NCBI RefSeq assembly: GCF_028553765.1
Contig: NZ_CP067134.1
Location: 2,461,001 to 2,525,000, forward strand
Length of the DNA stretch: 64,000 bases
Source of the DNA: Paracoccus stylophorae
GTDB taxonomy: Bacteria; Pseudomonadota; Alphaproteobacteria; Rhodobacterales; Rhodobacteraceae
Direction of reading: 5' to 3'
The position numbers were made by a program, and so were the translations under genes. Below are positions 25,748 to 34,141 of this stretch, piece after piece (the first letter of the stretch is position 1; each line of letters starts with the position of its first letter). The notes beneath the pieces were generated by a model. The model saw nothing but the letters and a program-made list of their open reading frames with translations. It had not been told where the DNA came from and did not search any database.

Positions 25748-26209
25748 ATGAAGCTCCTCTTCGTCCTTTCCCTTCTTGCCATCCCTGGTACGGCCTCCGC
25801 CGCCTGCGAGGCGGTTCAGGCGGGCGATCTTGCGGTGTCGGGCGTCTGGTCGCGCGCTTCGATCGGCACGAGTCGTCCCGGCGTCGTGTACGTCACCATC
25901 CGGAACGACGGCGTGGAGGACGACACCCTCACGGGGATCGCCACGCCTGCCGCTGCCATGCCGATGCTGCACGAGTCGGTCATGGAGGACGGGATCGCAA
26001 CGATGCCGCATGTCATGGCGATTCCGGTCCCGGCGGGCGCCACGGTCGCGCTGGAACCCGGCGGACTCCACGCCATGCTGATGGACCTCACTGCTCCCTT
26101 GAAGGAGGGCGGGACCTTCCCTGTGACGCTCACCTTCGAGCGTGCTGGTCCCGTCACCGTGGAGGCTGAGATCCTGTCTCTCGCCTCACAGGGCCCGGAC
26201 TGCGGGTGA
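25748..26209 (+). CDS. PCuAC copper chaperone
   Basis: A 153-residue periplasmic protein with signal peptide ending near ASAAC. The copper-binding pattern H-x10-M-x21-H-x-M is complete (H75, M86, H108, M110). It carries Cu(I) in the periplasm for the SCO protein. Its stop overlaps the GTG start of the second SCO gene by four bases. Confidence 0.93.
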   Translation: MKLLFVLSLLAIPGTASAACEAVQAGDLAVSGVWSRASIGTSRPGVVYVTIRNDGVEDDTLTGIATPAAAMPMLHESVMEDGIATMPHVMAIPVPAGATVALEPGGLHAMLMDLTAPLKEGGTFPVTLTFERAGPVTVEAEILSLASQGPDCG

Positions 26210-26826
26210 GGCGGCGCGCCCTCTTTGTCGGCGGCACGGGTGCCGCGCTCGCCTTCACGCTGGGCCTGGGCTGGTGGCGCGTGGACGGGCCGGGGCGGCC
26301 CGCGCAGGCTTCAAGACACATGCTCCTGCCGCTGCCGTTGCGAGAGCATGGCTGGACGTTGACCGATCACAAGGGTGCCACGGTGCGTCCTCAGGACTGG
26401 GTGGGCCGGCCTACCCTGGCCTTCTTGGGCTTCACTCACTGTCCCGACGTCTGCCCCACCACGCTCTCGGATATCTCGCTCTGGCTGGAAGAGCTGGGAA
26501 CTGACGCCGACCGCCTCAACGTGGCACTGATCTCGGTAGACCCCGAGCGTGACACGCCGGAGGTTCTCGCGGACTATCTCGACTATTTTGATCCGCGCAT
26601 CGTCGGTCTGACGGGAACACAAGCCGAGGTCGCCCGCATCCTTGCCGACTTCCGTGCGAAGGCTGCGCGCATCGAGGACGGAGAAGGCTACTACACCATG
26701 AACCATACTGCCGGTGTGTTCATGTTCCGGGCCGACGGAAGCTTTGGCAGCATCATCGACTTTCACGAGGACCGCAGGTTCGCCGTTCCCAAGATCCGGC
26801 GCGCCATGGACAAGGAGCAACCATGA
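26206..26826 (+). CDS. SCO1/SenC-family copper chaperone, second copy
   Basis: A 206-residue SCO protein starting at GTG 26206. The basic N-terminus and hydrophobic segment (ALFVGGTGAALAFTLGLGWW) look like a Tat-like signal or anchor. CPDVC is at C79 and C83, with VDPERDT and a histidine in MNHTAGVF. Having two SCO genes flanking a PCuAC gene is a common accessory copper module in alphaproteobacteria. Confidence 0.92.
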   Translation: MRRRALFVGGTGAALAFTLGLGWWRVDGPGRPAQASRHMLLPLPLREHGWTLTDHKGATVRPQDWVGRPTLAFLGFTHCPDVCPTTLSDISLWLEELGTDADRLNVALISVDPERDTPEVLADYLDYFDPRIVGLTGTQAEVARILADFRAKAARIEDGEGYYTMNHTAGVFMFRADGSFGSIIDFHEDRRFAVPKIRRAMDKEQP

Positions 26827-27290
26827 TTGATCGTATTCGACGCTTCACGCAGGGCGTGGCGGTCCTGCTGACGACAACCTCGGCGGCCATGGCCGCCGAT
26901 CGCGGGACCGTCCATGTGGTCGAAGGGACCGGCTGCGAATGTTGTTCCCAGTGGACCGAGTATCTGCGCCAGAACGGCTTCGAGGTGACGTCCGAGGAAC
27001 GCTACGGTGCCCTTCTGATCCGGCACAAAATGGACTTGGGCGTCCCGACCAGTCAGTTGTCGTGCCATACGGGAGAGATCGACGGCTATTTCATAGAAGG
27101 CCATGTTCCAGCAGCCGACATCGAGCGCCTTCTGAAGGAGCGGCCGGATGCCTTAGGCCTCGCCGTTCCCGGCATGCCCTATGGCAGTCCAGGGATGGGA
27201 CCCGAAAACAAGCGTAAAGCCTACGATGTCAATCTTGTTAAGCGGGATGGCTCGGTGGAGGTGTTCTCGCACTACCCCGCCGCGCAATAA
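26823..27290 (+). CDS. DUF411 metal-binding protein
   Basis: A 155-residue periplasmic protein with a signal peptide ending at AAMAA. The DUF411 features are present: GTGCECCSQW (C38, C40, C41), SQLSCHTGEIDGY, and GLAVPGMPYGSPGM with a Met-rich end. The family is linked to copper or other metal handling. It is the last of the overlapped copper genes in this operon. Confidence 0.9.
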   Translation: MIDRIRRFTQGVAVLLTTTSAAMAADRGTVHVVEGTGCECCSQWTEYLRQNGFEVTSEERYGALLIRHKMDLGVPTSQLSCHTGEIDGYFIEGHVPAADIERLLKERPDALGLAVPGMPYGSPGMGPENKRKAYDVNLVKRDGSVEVFSHYPAAQ

Positions 27291-27313
27291 TCTCCGGATG
27301 ATAGAAATTGCCG

Positions 27314-27835
27314 ATGCTCCGACCGAACCGCCGTCATTTTTCGCTCACGATGCTCGCGGCACTGACCGCGTGCGGCACGCAACCCCCAGCACCGGTCTTC
27401 AAGAGGTACTCAGGCCCCCCCGTGACACAGGTCGTCGTTCAGAAGGAACGGCGCCGAATGTACCTGCTCAACGGGCAGACGGTCCTGAAAGCGTATGACT
27501 TCGGACTGGGAAACCAGCCCATCGGCCACAAGCAGTTTGAGGGCGATGGGAAGACCCCGGAGGGCCTCTATTACATCGACCGCTTCAATCCCCGCAGTCG
27601 ATACCATCTTTCGGTCGGGATTTCCTATCCGAATGAGCGGGACCGAGCTTTCGCGGAGCAGTTCGGATTGGATCCGGGCGGTGATATCATGATCCATGGC
27701 CGCGGGCCGGAGGGAAATCGTCTGGTCAGACAGAAGCGGGACTGGACGGCGGGCTGCATCACGGTCAGCGACGAAGAAGTCGAAGATATCTTCGCGATGC
27801 TGCGCCTGGGCGTGCCGGTGATGATCTACGCCTGA
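27314..27835 (+). CDS. L,D-transpeptidase, YkuD family, lipoprotein
   Basis: A 173-residue protein with a lipobox-like LTAC (C20). The YkuD domain has IMIHGRGPEG with H128 and DWTAGCITVSDEE with catalytic C148. This is the GCI[TA]V form of the ErfK-like subgroup. It would make 3-3 crosslinks or tether proteins in the cell wall. ATG at 27314 is used; TTG at 27308 is also in frame. It follows the copper genes and converges on another L,D-transpeptidase. Confidence 0.88.
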   Translation: MLRPNRRHFSLTMLAALTACGTQPPAPVFKRYSGPPVTQVVVQKERRRMYLLNGQTVLKAYDFGLGNQPIGHKQFEGDGKTPEGLYYIDRFNPRSRYHLSVGISYPNERDRAFAEQFGLDPGGDIMIHGRGPEGNRLVRQKRDWTAGCITVSDEEVEDIFAMLRLGVPVMIYA

Positions 27836-27854
27836 TATCATGGGGCCGGAGGTG

Positions 27855-27887
27855 AGGGCGGGCCGGAGATGTCTCCGGCTCCGCCCT
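27855..27887. terminator. Bidirectional terminator between convergent genes
   Basis: AGGGCGGGCCGGAGA and TCTCCGGCTCCGCCCT pair along 15 bases with one bulge and a 2-base loop. It lies between the stops of the two convergent L,D-transpeptidase genes. Confidence 0.75.
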
Positions 27888-27898
27888 TCGATGGTAGA

Positions 27899-28555
27899 TC
27901 AGAAGACAGCGACCTGCGTGCCTATCTCGGCGACCTCGTAGAGTTGCAGGACGTGCTCGTTATAGAGACCGTAGCATCCGTTCGACGATTTGCGGCCGAT
28001 CTTCCGGGTGTCGTGGGTTCCGTGAATCAGATATGCAGGCCATGAAAGATAAAGGCCGCGGACGCCCAGCGGATTTTCTGGCACGCCTCCTTCGACGCGT
28101 TGCGGCAGCGAAGGATCTCTCTCGCGCATGCTCGGGGTCGGGGTCCACGGAGGGTTTTCCGCTTTTCTGACGATCTCGGTCTTTCCTCTGCGGGTCAGAT
28201 CCTCTGATACGGGCACCGCTGTAGGGAACAACAAGTATACCGATTCATCGGCAGACCAGTAATGCAGCGCCCGCGAGGTCACATCAGCGAGGATGACGCC
28301 CTTTCCCAGACTCGGATAGAAATCGCTCCAATGCCAGGCGCGAAATGACGACTGGTTGCGGCGTTGATCGGCGTTCGGGTCTACCTGAAACACGCCGAGG
28401 TCGGGGGCGGCCCCTCCGGCGGAACCGTAGACAGGCATTCCGGTATAGGGGTCGATATTCTGTCCGAGGCTCCGTCCGGCGGGAAGGACGAGCGCCGTGG
28501 CCATCAGTCCTGTCAAGAACTGTCGGCGCCCGCTCGATCGATCTGCCTGTGTCAT
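27899..28555 (-). CDS. L,D-transpeptidase with atypical active-site sequence
   Basis: A 218-residue protein with a Tat-like signal (SSGRRQFLTGLMATALVLP). The YkuD domain has YLIHGTHDTRKIG with H178 and SNGCYGLYN with catalytic C194. The usual Ile-Arg after the cysteine is Tyr-Gly here, so the conserved arginine is absent. It otherwise resembles intact family members. The start at 28555 has a GAAAGGTGGG ribosome site; an A+T-rich promoter lies just upstream near 28565-28600. Confidence 0.85.
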   Translation of the reverse strand: MTQADRSSGRRQFLTGLMATALVLPAGRSLGQNIDPYTGMPVYGSAGGAAPDLGVFQVDPNADQRRNQSSFRAWHWSDFYPSLGKGVILADVTSRALHYWSADESVYLLFPTAVPVSEDLTRRGKTEIVRKAENPPWTPTPSMRERDPSLPQRVEGGVPENPLGVRGLYLSWPAYLIHGTHDTRKIGRKSSNGCYGLYNEHVLQLYEVAEIGTQVAVF

Positions 28556-28710
28556 GTCCCACCTTTCAATATTTTTTTCGTTGTATTTCGCGGGATAATA
28601 GCTGCCCACTGCTACCCTTCAAGAACAATGGGGATCATGATCCATAACGCCTGCGTGAGGCGGACCGGCAAAGTGTCTCACGTCGACGTGACCTGGTGTT
28701 GGCGCTGTGC

Positions 28711-28737
28711 GGCTGAACGTGGCCCGCCGACTTCCGG
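28711..28737. terminator. Hairpin after the multicopper oxidase gene
   Basis: GTGGCCCGCCG and CGGCGGGCCAC form a perfect 11-base stem with a 5-base loop, 15 bases past the end of the leftward oxidase gene. There is no T-run, so termination is likely but not certain. Confidence 0.6.
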
Positions 28738-28751
28738 CGGGCCACAACGAC

Positions 28752-29951
28752 TCAGTCTTCAATGGGGGCGATCGGGTTGCCGTCCGCGTCGATTGCCGTG
28801 AAGATTTCGGGGTTCGGCTCGCCCTCGACGAACAGGTACCCGGCCAAGCCGCGCTCCGCGCGGGAGAGGGCGTGATCGACCAGGACGTAACGACCCGGCA
28901 CCTCGCATGTGAACTCGACGATCCCCGAGCCGCCCGGCCCGACCTTGATCATCTGCACATTCTCGAGCGGCGGGCTCGACACCGACCCCTCAAGATAGAC
29001 CCGATCGAAGATCTCGCCAATGACGTGGAACGAGGACGTGTAGTTCGGGCCGCCCACGCCGAAGAAGATCCGGATCGTCTCTCCCACCCGCGCCTGCAGG
29101 GGGTAATGTTCCGTCAGAGCGCCGACATGACCGTTGAACACGACGTACTCCGCTCGCTCCTCGACGAGTTTGTCGTAGCTCTCGGTCAGCGTGCCGGCGG
29201 TCCCGAAGGGCTCTTCCGTGTAGATCTCGCCCTGCATCACGTAGAACTCGCGGTCGACGGGCGTCAGGCCTTCTTCGGGTTCGACCAGGATCATCCCGTA
29301 CATGCCATTGGCGATGTGCAGCGCCACCGGCGGAACCGCGCAATGATAGGTGTAGAGGCCGGGATTCAGCGCCCTGAAGCGGAACCTCTTCGTCTCGCCC
29401 GGCGCCACGGTCGTCACCTCCGCGCCACCTCCGGGACCGGTGACAGCATGCAAGTCGACGTTGTGGGGATACCAGCTCTCTTCATTGTTCTTGAGGGTCA
29501 CCTCGACCGTGTCGCCGACGCGAATCCGTTGAAAGGGTCCGGGGATCGTGCCGTTGAAGGTCCAGAACCGATAGACGCTGTTGTAATCGAGATGTGCCTC
29601 GATCTCGATCGCCTCGAGTTCGATTCGCACCGTAGCCGGCTCTCGCCGCGTGATCGGCGGTGGAACATTGGCCGGGTTCTCGGCGATGTCCGCCATGTTC
29701 GGATGGACCGGGTTCACGCTGTAGAGGCGGTTGCTGAGGCTCGCTGAAGCTTCCGCCTCTTGGGAATGAAGAGTCGGCGCGGCACCTCCATGCGTATGCT
29801 GGGCAAAAGCCGCAGGTGCGCCAAGAACGCCGCCGAGCGTCAGACCTGCCGATCCCATCAACAAGCTGCGTCGGCTGACGCCGGCCTGGTCGGGCTCGGA
29901 CGCTTCGCTCATGGGGAGATTGGAAGAGGATCGACCATCCTGTTGCGACAT
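28752..29951 (-). CDS. nirK: Copper-containing nitrite reductase (NirK type)
   Basis: A 399-residue two-domain cupredoxin protein with a Tat signal (SRRSLLMGSAG). Type 1 copper ligands H163, C204, H212 and M217, type 2 ligands H168, H203 and H360, and catalytic D166 and H309 are all at the expected places. It reduces nitrite to nitric oxide in the periplasm. The ribosome site AGAAGGAG precedes the ATG. No denitrification regulator or nirV is adjacent, so it may serve copper or nitrite detoxification here. It could also be a NirK-like multicopper oxidase with another substrate. Confidence 0.88.
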   Translation of the reverse strand: MSQQDGRSSSNLPMSEASEPDQAGVSRRSLLMGSAGLTLGGVLGAPAAFAQHTHGGAAPTLHSQEAEASASLSNRLYSVNPVHPNMADIAENPANVPPPITRREPATVRIELEAIEIEAHLDYNSVYRFWTFNGTIPGPFQRIRVGDTVEVTLKNNEESWYPHNVDLHAVTGPGGGAEVTTVAPGETKRFRFRALNPGLYTYHCAVPPVALHIANGMYGMILVEPEEGLTPVDREFYVMQGEIYTEEPFGTAGTLTESYDKLVEERAEYVVFNGHVGALTEHYPLQARVGETIRIFFGVGGPNYTSSFHVIGEIFDRVYLEGSVSSPPLENVQMIKVGPGGSGIVEFTCEVPGRYVLVDHALSRAERGLAGYLFVEGEPNPEIFTAIDADGNPIAPIED

Positions 29952-30322
29952 CGTGTTCTCCTTCTCAGCCGTGGTTCTCGAAGGTCATGAATCCTGTCCG
30001 CTCCGTTCCGGATGGCGGGTTTCTCGACGAGACGTAGCCGGGGGGGCGCCCTTTGGCCAGCCTGCGCGCCGCGCTCTCGACACCGCAGCGGCGCCCGGAT
30101 TACCGGGTCATCACGTGAATATCGGCTCCCGGCAGGGTGCAAGAGCGGCGACGTTCGAAGAAATAGCGGGTTGATCAGGTGGCAAGGGGCTGGTGGGTGC
30201 CCCTCGGACGCGTTTTCATGTTCCAGTCTCGCGCGAAATTTGTCTTGGCGCGGAAACCCCGCAGGAAAGGCGATCTCACTCAGCAGATCGCCCGATGCCC
30301 CTTGCGACGAGAGTGGAGAGGC
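29952..30322. other. Upstream region of the nirK-type gene
   Basis: About 370 bases without a gene. It contains the nirK ribosome site. Near 30170 the sequence TTGATCA could be half of an FNR-type site (TTGAT-N4-ATCAA) but the other half is not present. No clear -35/-10 pair was identified. Confidence 0.35.
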
Positions 30323-30787
30323 TCAGTGTGCGAGCGGCTCCCAGCCATCATGGACGAAATGCGCCTCATAGGCCTCGAGCGCCCCGGCGACGGCCGTCAT
30401 ACCGGCTTGCGGTTCATCGCTTGCGAGCTGCTCTGCGCCTTCGATGACCTGCCCCAGCAACACGTGAAGCTGCGCGTCGGCGTCGGGCGGAAGCTCGCAG
30501 TTGGCGATCATGTAGTCCACCTGTGATTGGACGGCAGCGGAAAGGGCCCCGTATTCTGCCGAGGACGCTGCATCGTCGGCGGCCACGGGCGCGACGGCGT
30601 TGCGGATGGTTTCCATCGCCGCGCGCAGCGGCGCGTCGGTTTGCCACTTCTGTCCGTCGTCGAGCGACAGCACCAACTCGGCGCCGCCATGCCCATCGTG
30701 GGCGTTCTCGGTCGCGGCGAGGGCCGGCGTGCCGGCAAGCACGGCCGCAAGCAGCAGCGCCGTGAGGGAAGCGGATGTTTTCAGCAT
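30323..30787 (-). CDS. Small exported protein, DnrO-like
   Basis: A 154-residue protein with a clear signal peptide (LTALLLAAVLAGTPALAA). The mature part starts with ENAHDGHGGAEL, a His-rich possible metal site, and is mostly helical with a conserved-looking YMIANCELPPDADAQLHVLL segment. It resembles proteins annotated DnrO next to metal and denitrification genes. A periplasmic metal-binding role is inference. Confidence 0.7.
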   Translation of the reverse strand: MLKTSASLTALLLAAVLAGTPALAATENAHDGHGGAELVLSLDDGQKWQTDAPLRAAMETIRNAVAPVAADDAASSAEYGALSAAVQSQVDYMIANCELPPDADAQLHVLLGQVIEGAEQLASDEPQAGMTAVAGALEAYEAHFVHDGWEPLAH

Positions 30788-30945
30788 GTCTGTTACTCCA
30801 GTGAACTTTCATCTTCGCTCGGGCGTGGGATTGTGGAAATCCGTCCCGATGCTGGACGACGCCTATCTGCGCTGTGCATCCGGACTTATCCATTCGCCGT
30901 TCGGGCAAACGGCTCTTGCAGAAATGCAAAGAGAAGAAGTCCATC

Positions 30946-31584
30946 CTATGACAGAGAAACGCCGGTCCCGGTTTCCGCGTCTGCCGCCTTCTCTTGCCTG
31001 CCCTCGAGCAGGGGAGCCTCCCGCGCCAGCGCCTCGGCCATGAAGTCCATGAACACCCGGATGCGCGCGGTCCGGCGCAGGTCCTCGTGGGTCAGCAGCC
31101 ACATGTCGATCGTGAAGCTCTCGGGCAGCGGCGCGACCCGCGTGAGGTTGGGGTCGAGGTCCGCGACGGCGCACGGCAGCGTGGCGTTGCCCACGGTCAG
31201 TTCGATCTCGATGCCCGGATAGGCGCGGCGGAAGGCCAGCAGGTGCCGCGGCAGCAGGCCCTGCGCCAGCATGTCCACGGTGGTGATCCGCACCACCCCG
31301 CTCAGCCGCAGGTCCTGGCCGGTGATCCGCCGGTCGAGAGCGGCGATTTCCTCCTCGACCCGCAGCGCGCTCTCCTGCATCGCCTCGCCGGCCACGGTCA
31401 GCGCATAGCCGTTCGGCAGCCTGTCAAAGAGCCGCACCCCAAGGGCCTCCTCGAAAGCGCCGATGCGGCGGAAGACGGTCGAATGGTTCACGCCGATCTC
31501 GCGCGCGGCCCCGGAAAGCGTGCCTGCGCGCGCCACCGCGAGAAACAGCCGCAGGTCGTTCCAGTCGTCGATCCGTGCATCCAT
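30946..31584 (-). CDS. LysR-family regulator with internal deletion
   Basis: A 212-residue LysR protein; the family is normally near 300. The DNA-binding domain is complete (DLRLFLAVARAGTLSGAAREIG at 10-31). The effector domain begins normally (TVDMLAQGLLPRHL) but after NATLPCAVADLDPNL it jumps to WLLTHEDLRRTARIRVFMDF, which belongs near the end. About 80-90 residues seem deleted in frame. It may still bind DNA but probably cannot sense an inducer. It is divergent from the HMA protein and P-type ATPase genes. Confidence 0.8.
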   Translation of the reverse strand: MDARIDDWNDLRLFLAVARAGTLSGAAREIGVNHSTVFRRIGAFEEALGVRLFDRLPNGYALTVAGEAMQESALRVEEEIAALDRRITGQDLRLSGVVRITTVDMLAQGLLPRHLLAFRRAYPGIEIELTVGNATLPCAVADLDPNLTRVAPLPESFTIDMWLLTHEDLRRTARIRVFMDFMAEALAREAPLLEGRQEKAADAETGTGVSLS

Positions 31585-31785
31585 GCAATGCCGCCTTTCG
31601 GATTTGGCGGATCGCTCCGCCGTGGCGTGCAACATAGCTGGCGGTTCAAGCAATGGCCAAGGTAGCGGCTGTGCGTTCCTGCAAGCGCAGCTTTCGGGTT
31701 TCCCCAATCGCAACCTCGGACGGAAGTCATAGGTCATTGGCTGAAGGCAGGGACCACCCCCGCCAGAGGACGAAAGGAAACGATC

Positions 31786-32007
31786 ATGACCCAGAAAACC
31801 GTTCTTCGCAGTGACGAGCTGTCCTGCCCGTCCTGCGTGCCTAAGATCGAGAAGGCCCTGCGTGGTCTGCCCGGCGTCGAAAAAGCCGAAGTCCGCTTCA
31901 ACACCGGCAGGATCGAGGTCGAGCACGACCCGGCGCAGTCGGACGTGGAGGCGCTGGTCAAGGCGATCCGCGGCACCGGCTACGAGGCGCGCCCCTCGGC
32001 CTTCTGA
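31786..32007 (+). CDS. HMA-domain metal chaperone
   Basis: A 73-residue stand-alone heavy-metal-associated domain. The metal motif is CPSC at C14-C17, in LSCPSCVPKIEKAL. It would carry a soft metal to the ATPase encoded 70 bases downstream, which itself lacks an HMA domain. The ribosome site GAAAGGA precedes the ATG. Confidence 0.88.
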   Translation: MTQKTVLRSDELSCPSCVPKIEKALRGLPGVEKAEVRFNTGRIEVEHDPAQSDVEALVKAIRGTGYEARPSAF

Positions 32008-32078
32008 CCGCATCCCGACCCCCGCCGCGCCGCGACCCGGCGCGGCGGTCTGCTGTCTGGATGAGAAGGATGAATGAG

Positions 32079-34025
32079 ATGGAACGACTATCTGCAAACA
32101 TGAAGGCCGCCTTCGGGCACCCGGCGCGGCGGCGACTTTGGCTGACCGCTGGCAGCGGCATGCTGATCGCCGCCGGGCTGATCGCGCGCTACGGCTTTGG
32201 CATGATCGAGCTGTGGTCCGGGCTGATGGTGATCGCGGCGCTGCTGGCCGGCTCGGACATCGCCGTGCGGGCTTGGCGCGCGCTGAAGGTCAGGCATCTG
32301 AGCATCGAGCTGCTGGTAACGATCGCCGTCGCGGGTGCGCTGGTGATCGGCGAATACTGGGAGGCGGCCGCCGTCACCTTCCTGTTCATGCTGGGCGCAT
32401 GGTTGGAGATGCGGACCATGGGCCAGACCCGCGGCGCGCTGAAGGACCTGCTCGACGCCGCGCCCGCCACCGCGACGGTGCTGCGCGACGGCGAACCCGT
32501 CGAGATCCCTGCCCACACGGTCCAGCCGGGCGAAACCGTGCTGGTCAAGGCCGGCCAGCGCATCCCCGTGGACGGCGAAGTGACCGAGGGCACCGCCGCG
32601 GTCAGCGAGGCCGCCATCACCGGCGAGCCGATGCCGGCCGAGAAGGCGCCGGGCGCGCGCGTCCATGCCGGGACGATCGCCGAGAACGGGTTGCTACGCA
32701 TTCGCGCCACCAATGTCGGCGCCGACACGACGCTGGCGCGCATCATCCAGCGCGTCGAGGAGGCGCAGGAGGAAAAGGCCCCCAGCCAGCGCATGATCGA
32801 GCGCTTCGCCCAATGGTATACGCCCTCGATCATCGGGCTCGCGGTTGCGGCCTTCGCCTTCACGCAGGACATCCGGCTGGCGCTGACGCTGCTGGTGGTG
32901 GGCTGCCCCGGCGCACTGGTGATCTCGACCCCGGTGTCCATCGTGGCCGGGATCGGCCGCGCCGCGCGCAGCGGTATCCTGATCAAGGGCGGGCAGCACC
33001 TGGAAAACGCGGGACGGATCGACACGATCGCACTCGACAAGACCGGGACGCTGACCGAGGGCAAGCCGCGTCTGGCAAGCGTGATCGCGCTAGACGGCAC
33101 GGCGGAAGACGAGTTGCTGCGGCTTGCCGCGACCGCCGAGGCCGGCTCGGACCACCCGCTGGGCCGTCCCATCGTCGAGGCGGGGCGCAAGCAAGGACCG
33201 CTGCCGACGCCGGAGACGCTGGACGAGCACGCCGGGATGGGCATCAGCGCCCGCATCGAAGGGCGTGAAGTCGCCGCCGGCAACCGCCGCCTGATGGAGA
33301 AGCTCGGCATTCCGCTGGGCACGGACGGCGAGGCCGGACTGGAGCGGCTGCTCCGGGCCGGGCAGACGCCGATCCTGGTGGCGGCGGACGGCAAGCTGGT
33401 CGGCCTCCTGGGCATGTCCGACATGGCCCGCGAAGGGGCGGCGGAAGCCATCGCCCGGCTGCGCGACATCGGCATCGGCCGCGTGGTCATGCTGACCGGC
33501 GACCAGCCCGGCGCGGCCGAGGCCATCGCCCGCGAGGTCGGCATCGACGAGGTCCACGCGGGGCTGATGCCCGAGGACAAGCTGGAGCTGATCCGCGGGA
33601 TGCGGGCCGGCGGCGCCCATGTCGCCATGGTGGGCGACGGCATCAACGACGCCCCGGCGCTCGCAGCGGCCGACACCAGCATCGCCATGGGCGCGGCCGG
33701 CAGCGACGTCGCCATCGAGACTGCCGACATCGCGCTCCTCAAGGACGATCTGGGCAAGATCCCCGATGCCATGGCGATCTCGCGCGCGACGCTGGGCAAC
33801 ATGCGCCAGAACCTCGTGATCGCCCTCGTCACGGTGGCCGGGCTCCTGGCCGGCGTGTTCTCGGGCGACATCCACATGGCAGGGGGGATGCTGGTGCACC
33901 AGCTCTCGGTGCTGATCGTCATCGCCAACGGCATGCGGCTGCTGCGCGTGCCGAAGGAGGCCAGACGTGCTGCTGCCGGTCGCGAAAGCCGGGAGCAGCC
34001 TGCGACAGCCACGGCGCGGACATAG
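32079..34025 (+). CDS. P1B-type ATPase with CPG metal-site motif
   Basis: A 648-residue heavy-metal ATPase without an N-terminal metal domain. The transmembrane metal motif is Cys-Pro-Gly (276-278, in VVGCPGALVIS) instead of Cys-Pro-Cys. Phosphorylation site DKTGT has D320; SDHPLG and GDGINDAP are intact. Starts at 32061, 32070 and 32079 are in frame; 32079 is preferred because AGAAGG lies nine bases upstream. The loss of one thiol ligand should change metal preference. It works with the preceding HMA chaperone. Confidence 0.88.
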   Translation: MERLSANMKAAFGHPARRRLWLTAGSGMLIAAGLIARYGFGMIELWSGLMVIAALLAGSDIAVRAWRALKVRHLSIELLVTIAVAGALVIGEYWEAAAVTFLFMLGAWLEMRTMGQTRGALKDLLDAAPATATVLRDGEPVEIPAHTVQPGETVLVKAGQRIPVDGEVTEGTAAVSEAAITGEPMPAEKAPGARVHAGTIAENGLLRIRATNVGADTTLARIIQRVEEAQEEKAPSQRMIERFAQWYTPSIIGLAVAAFAFTQDIRLALTLLVVGCPGALVISTPVSIVAGIGRAARSGILIKGGQHLENAGRIDTIALDKTGTLTEGKPRLASVIALDGTAEDELLRLAATAEAGSDHPLGRPIVEAGRKQGPLPTPETLDEHAGMGISARIEGREVAAGNRRLMEKLGIPLGTDGEAGLERLLRAGQTPILVAADGKLVGLLGMSDMAREGAAEAIARLRDIGIGRVVMLTGDQPGAAEAIAREVGIDEVHAGLMPEDKLELIRGMRAGGAHVAMVGDGINDAPALAAADTSIAMGAAGSDVAIETADIALLKDDLGKIPDAMAISRATLGNMRQNLVIALVTVAGLLAGVFSGDIHMAGGMLVHQLSVLIVIANGMRLLRVPKEARRAAAGRESREQPATATART

Positions 34026-34141
34026 CTTGCCCCATGGCAGATGCCCCTGCGCCAAGGCGCGGGGGCAACATGTTTCTCCCGAGGCAGGTTTTCGGTAGGG
34101 TAGAAGATGCAGGCGGGGCGGATTCTGATTGAGGTGCCGAC

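Noticed and set aside
30160..30180. FNR/NnrR-type box upstream of nirK
   Set aside because: Only one half-site (TTGAT) is present; the other half does not match.
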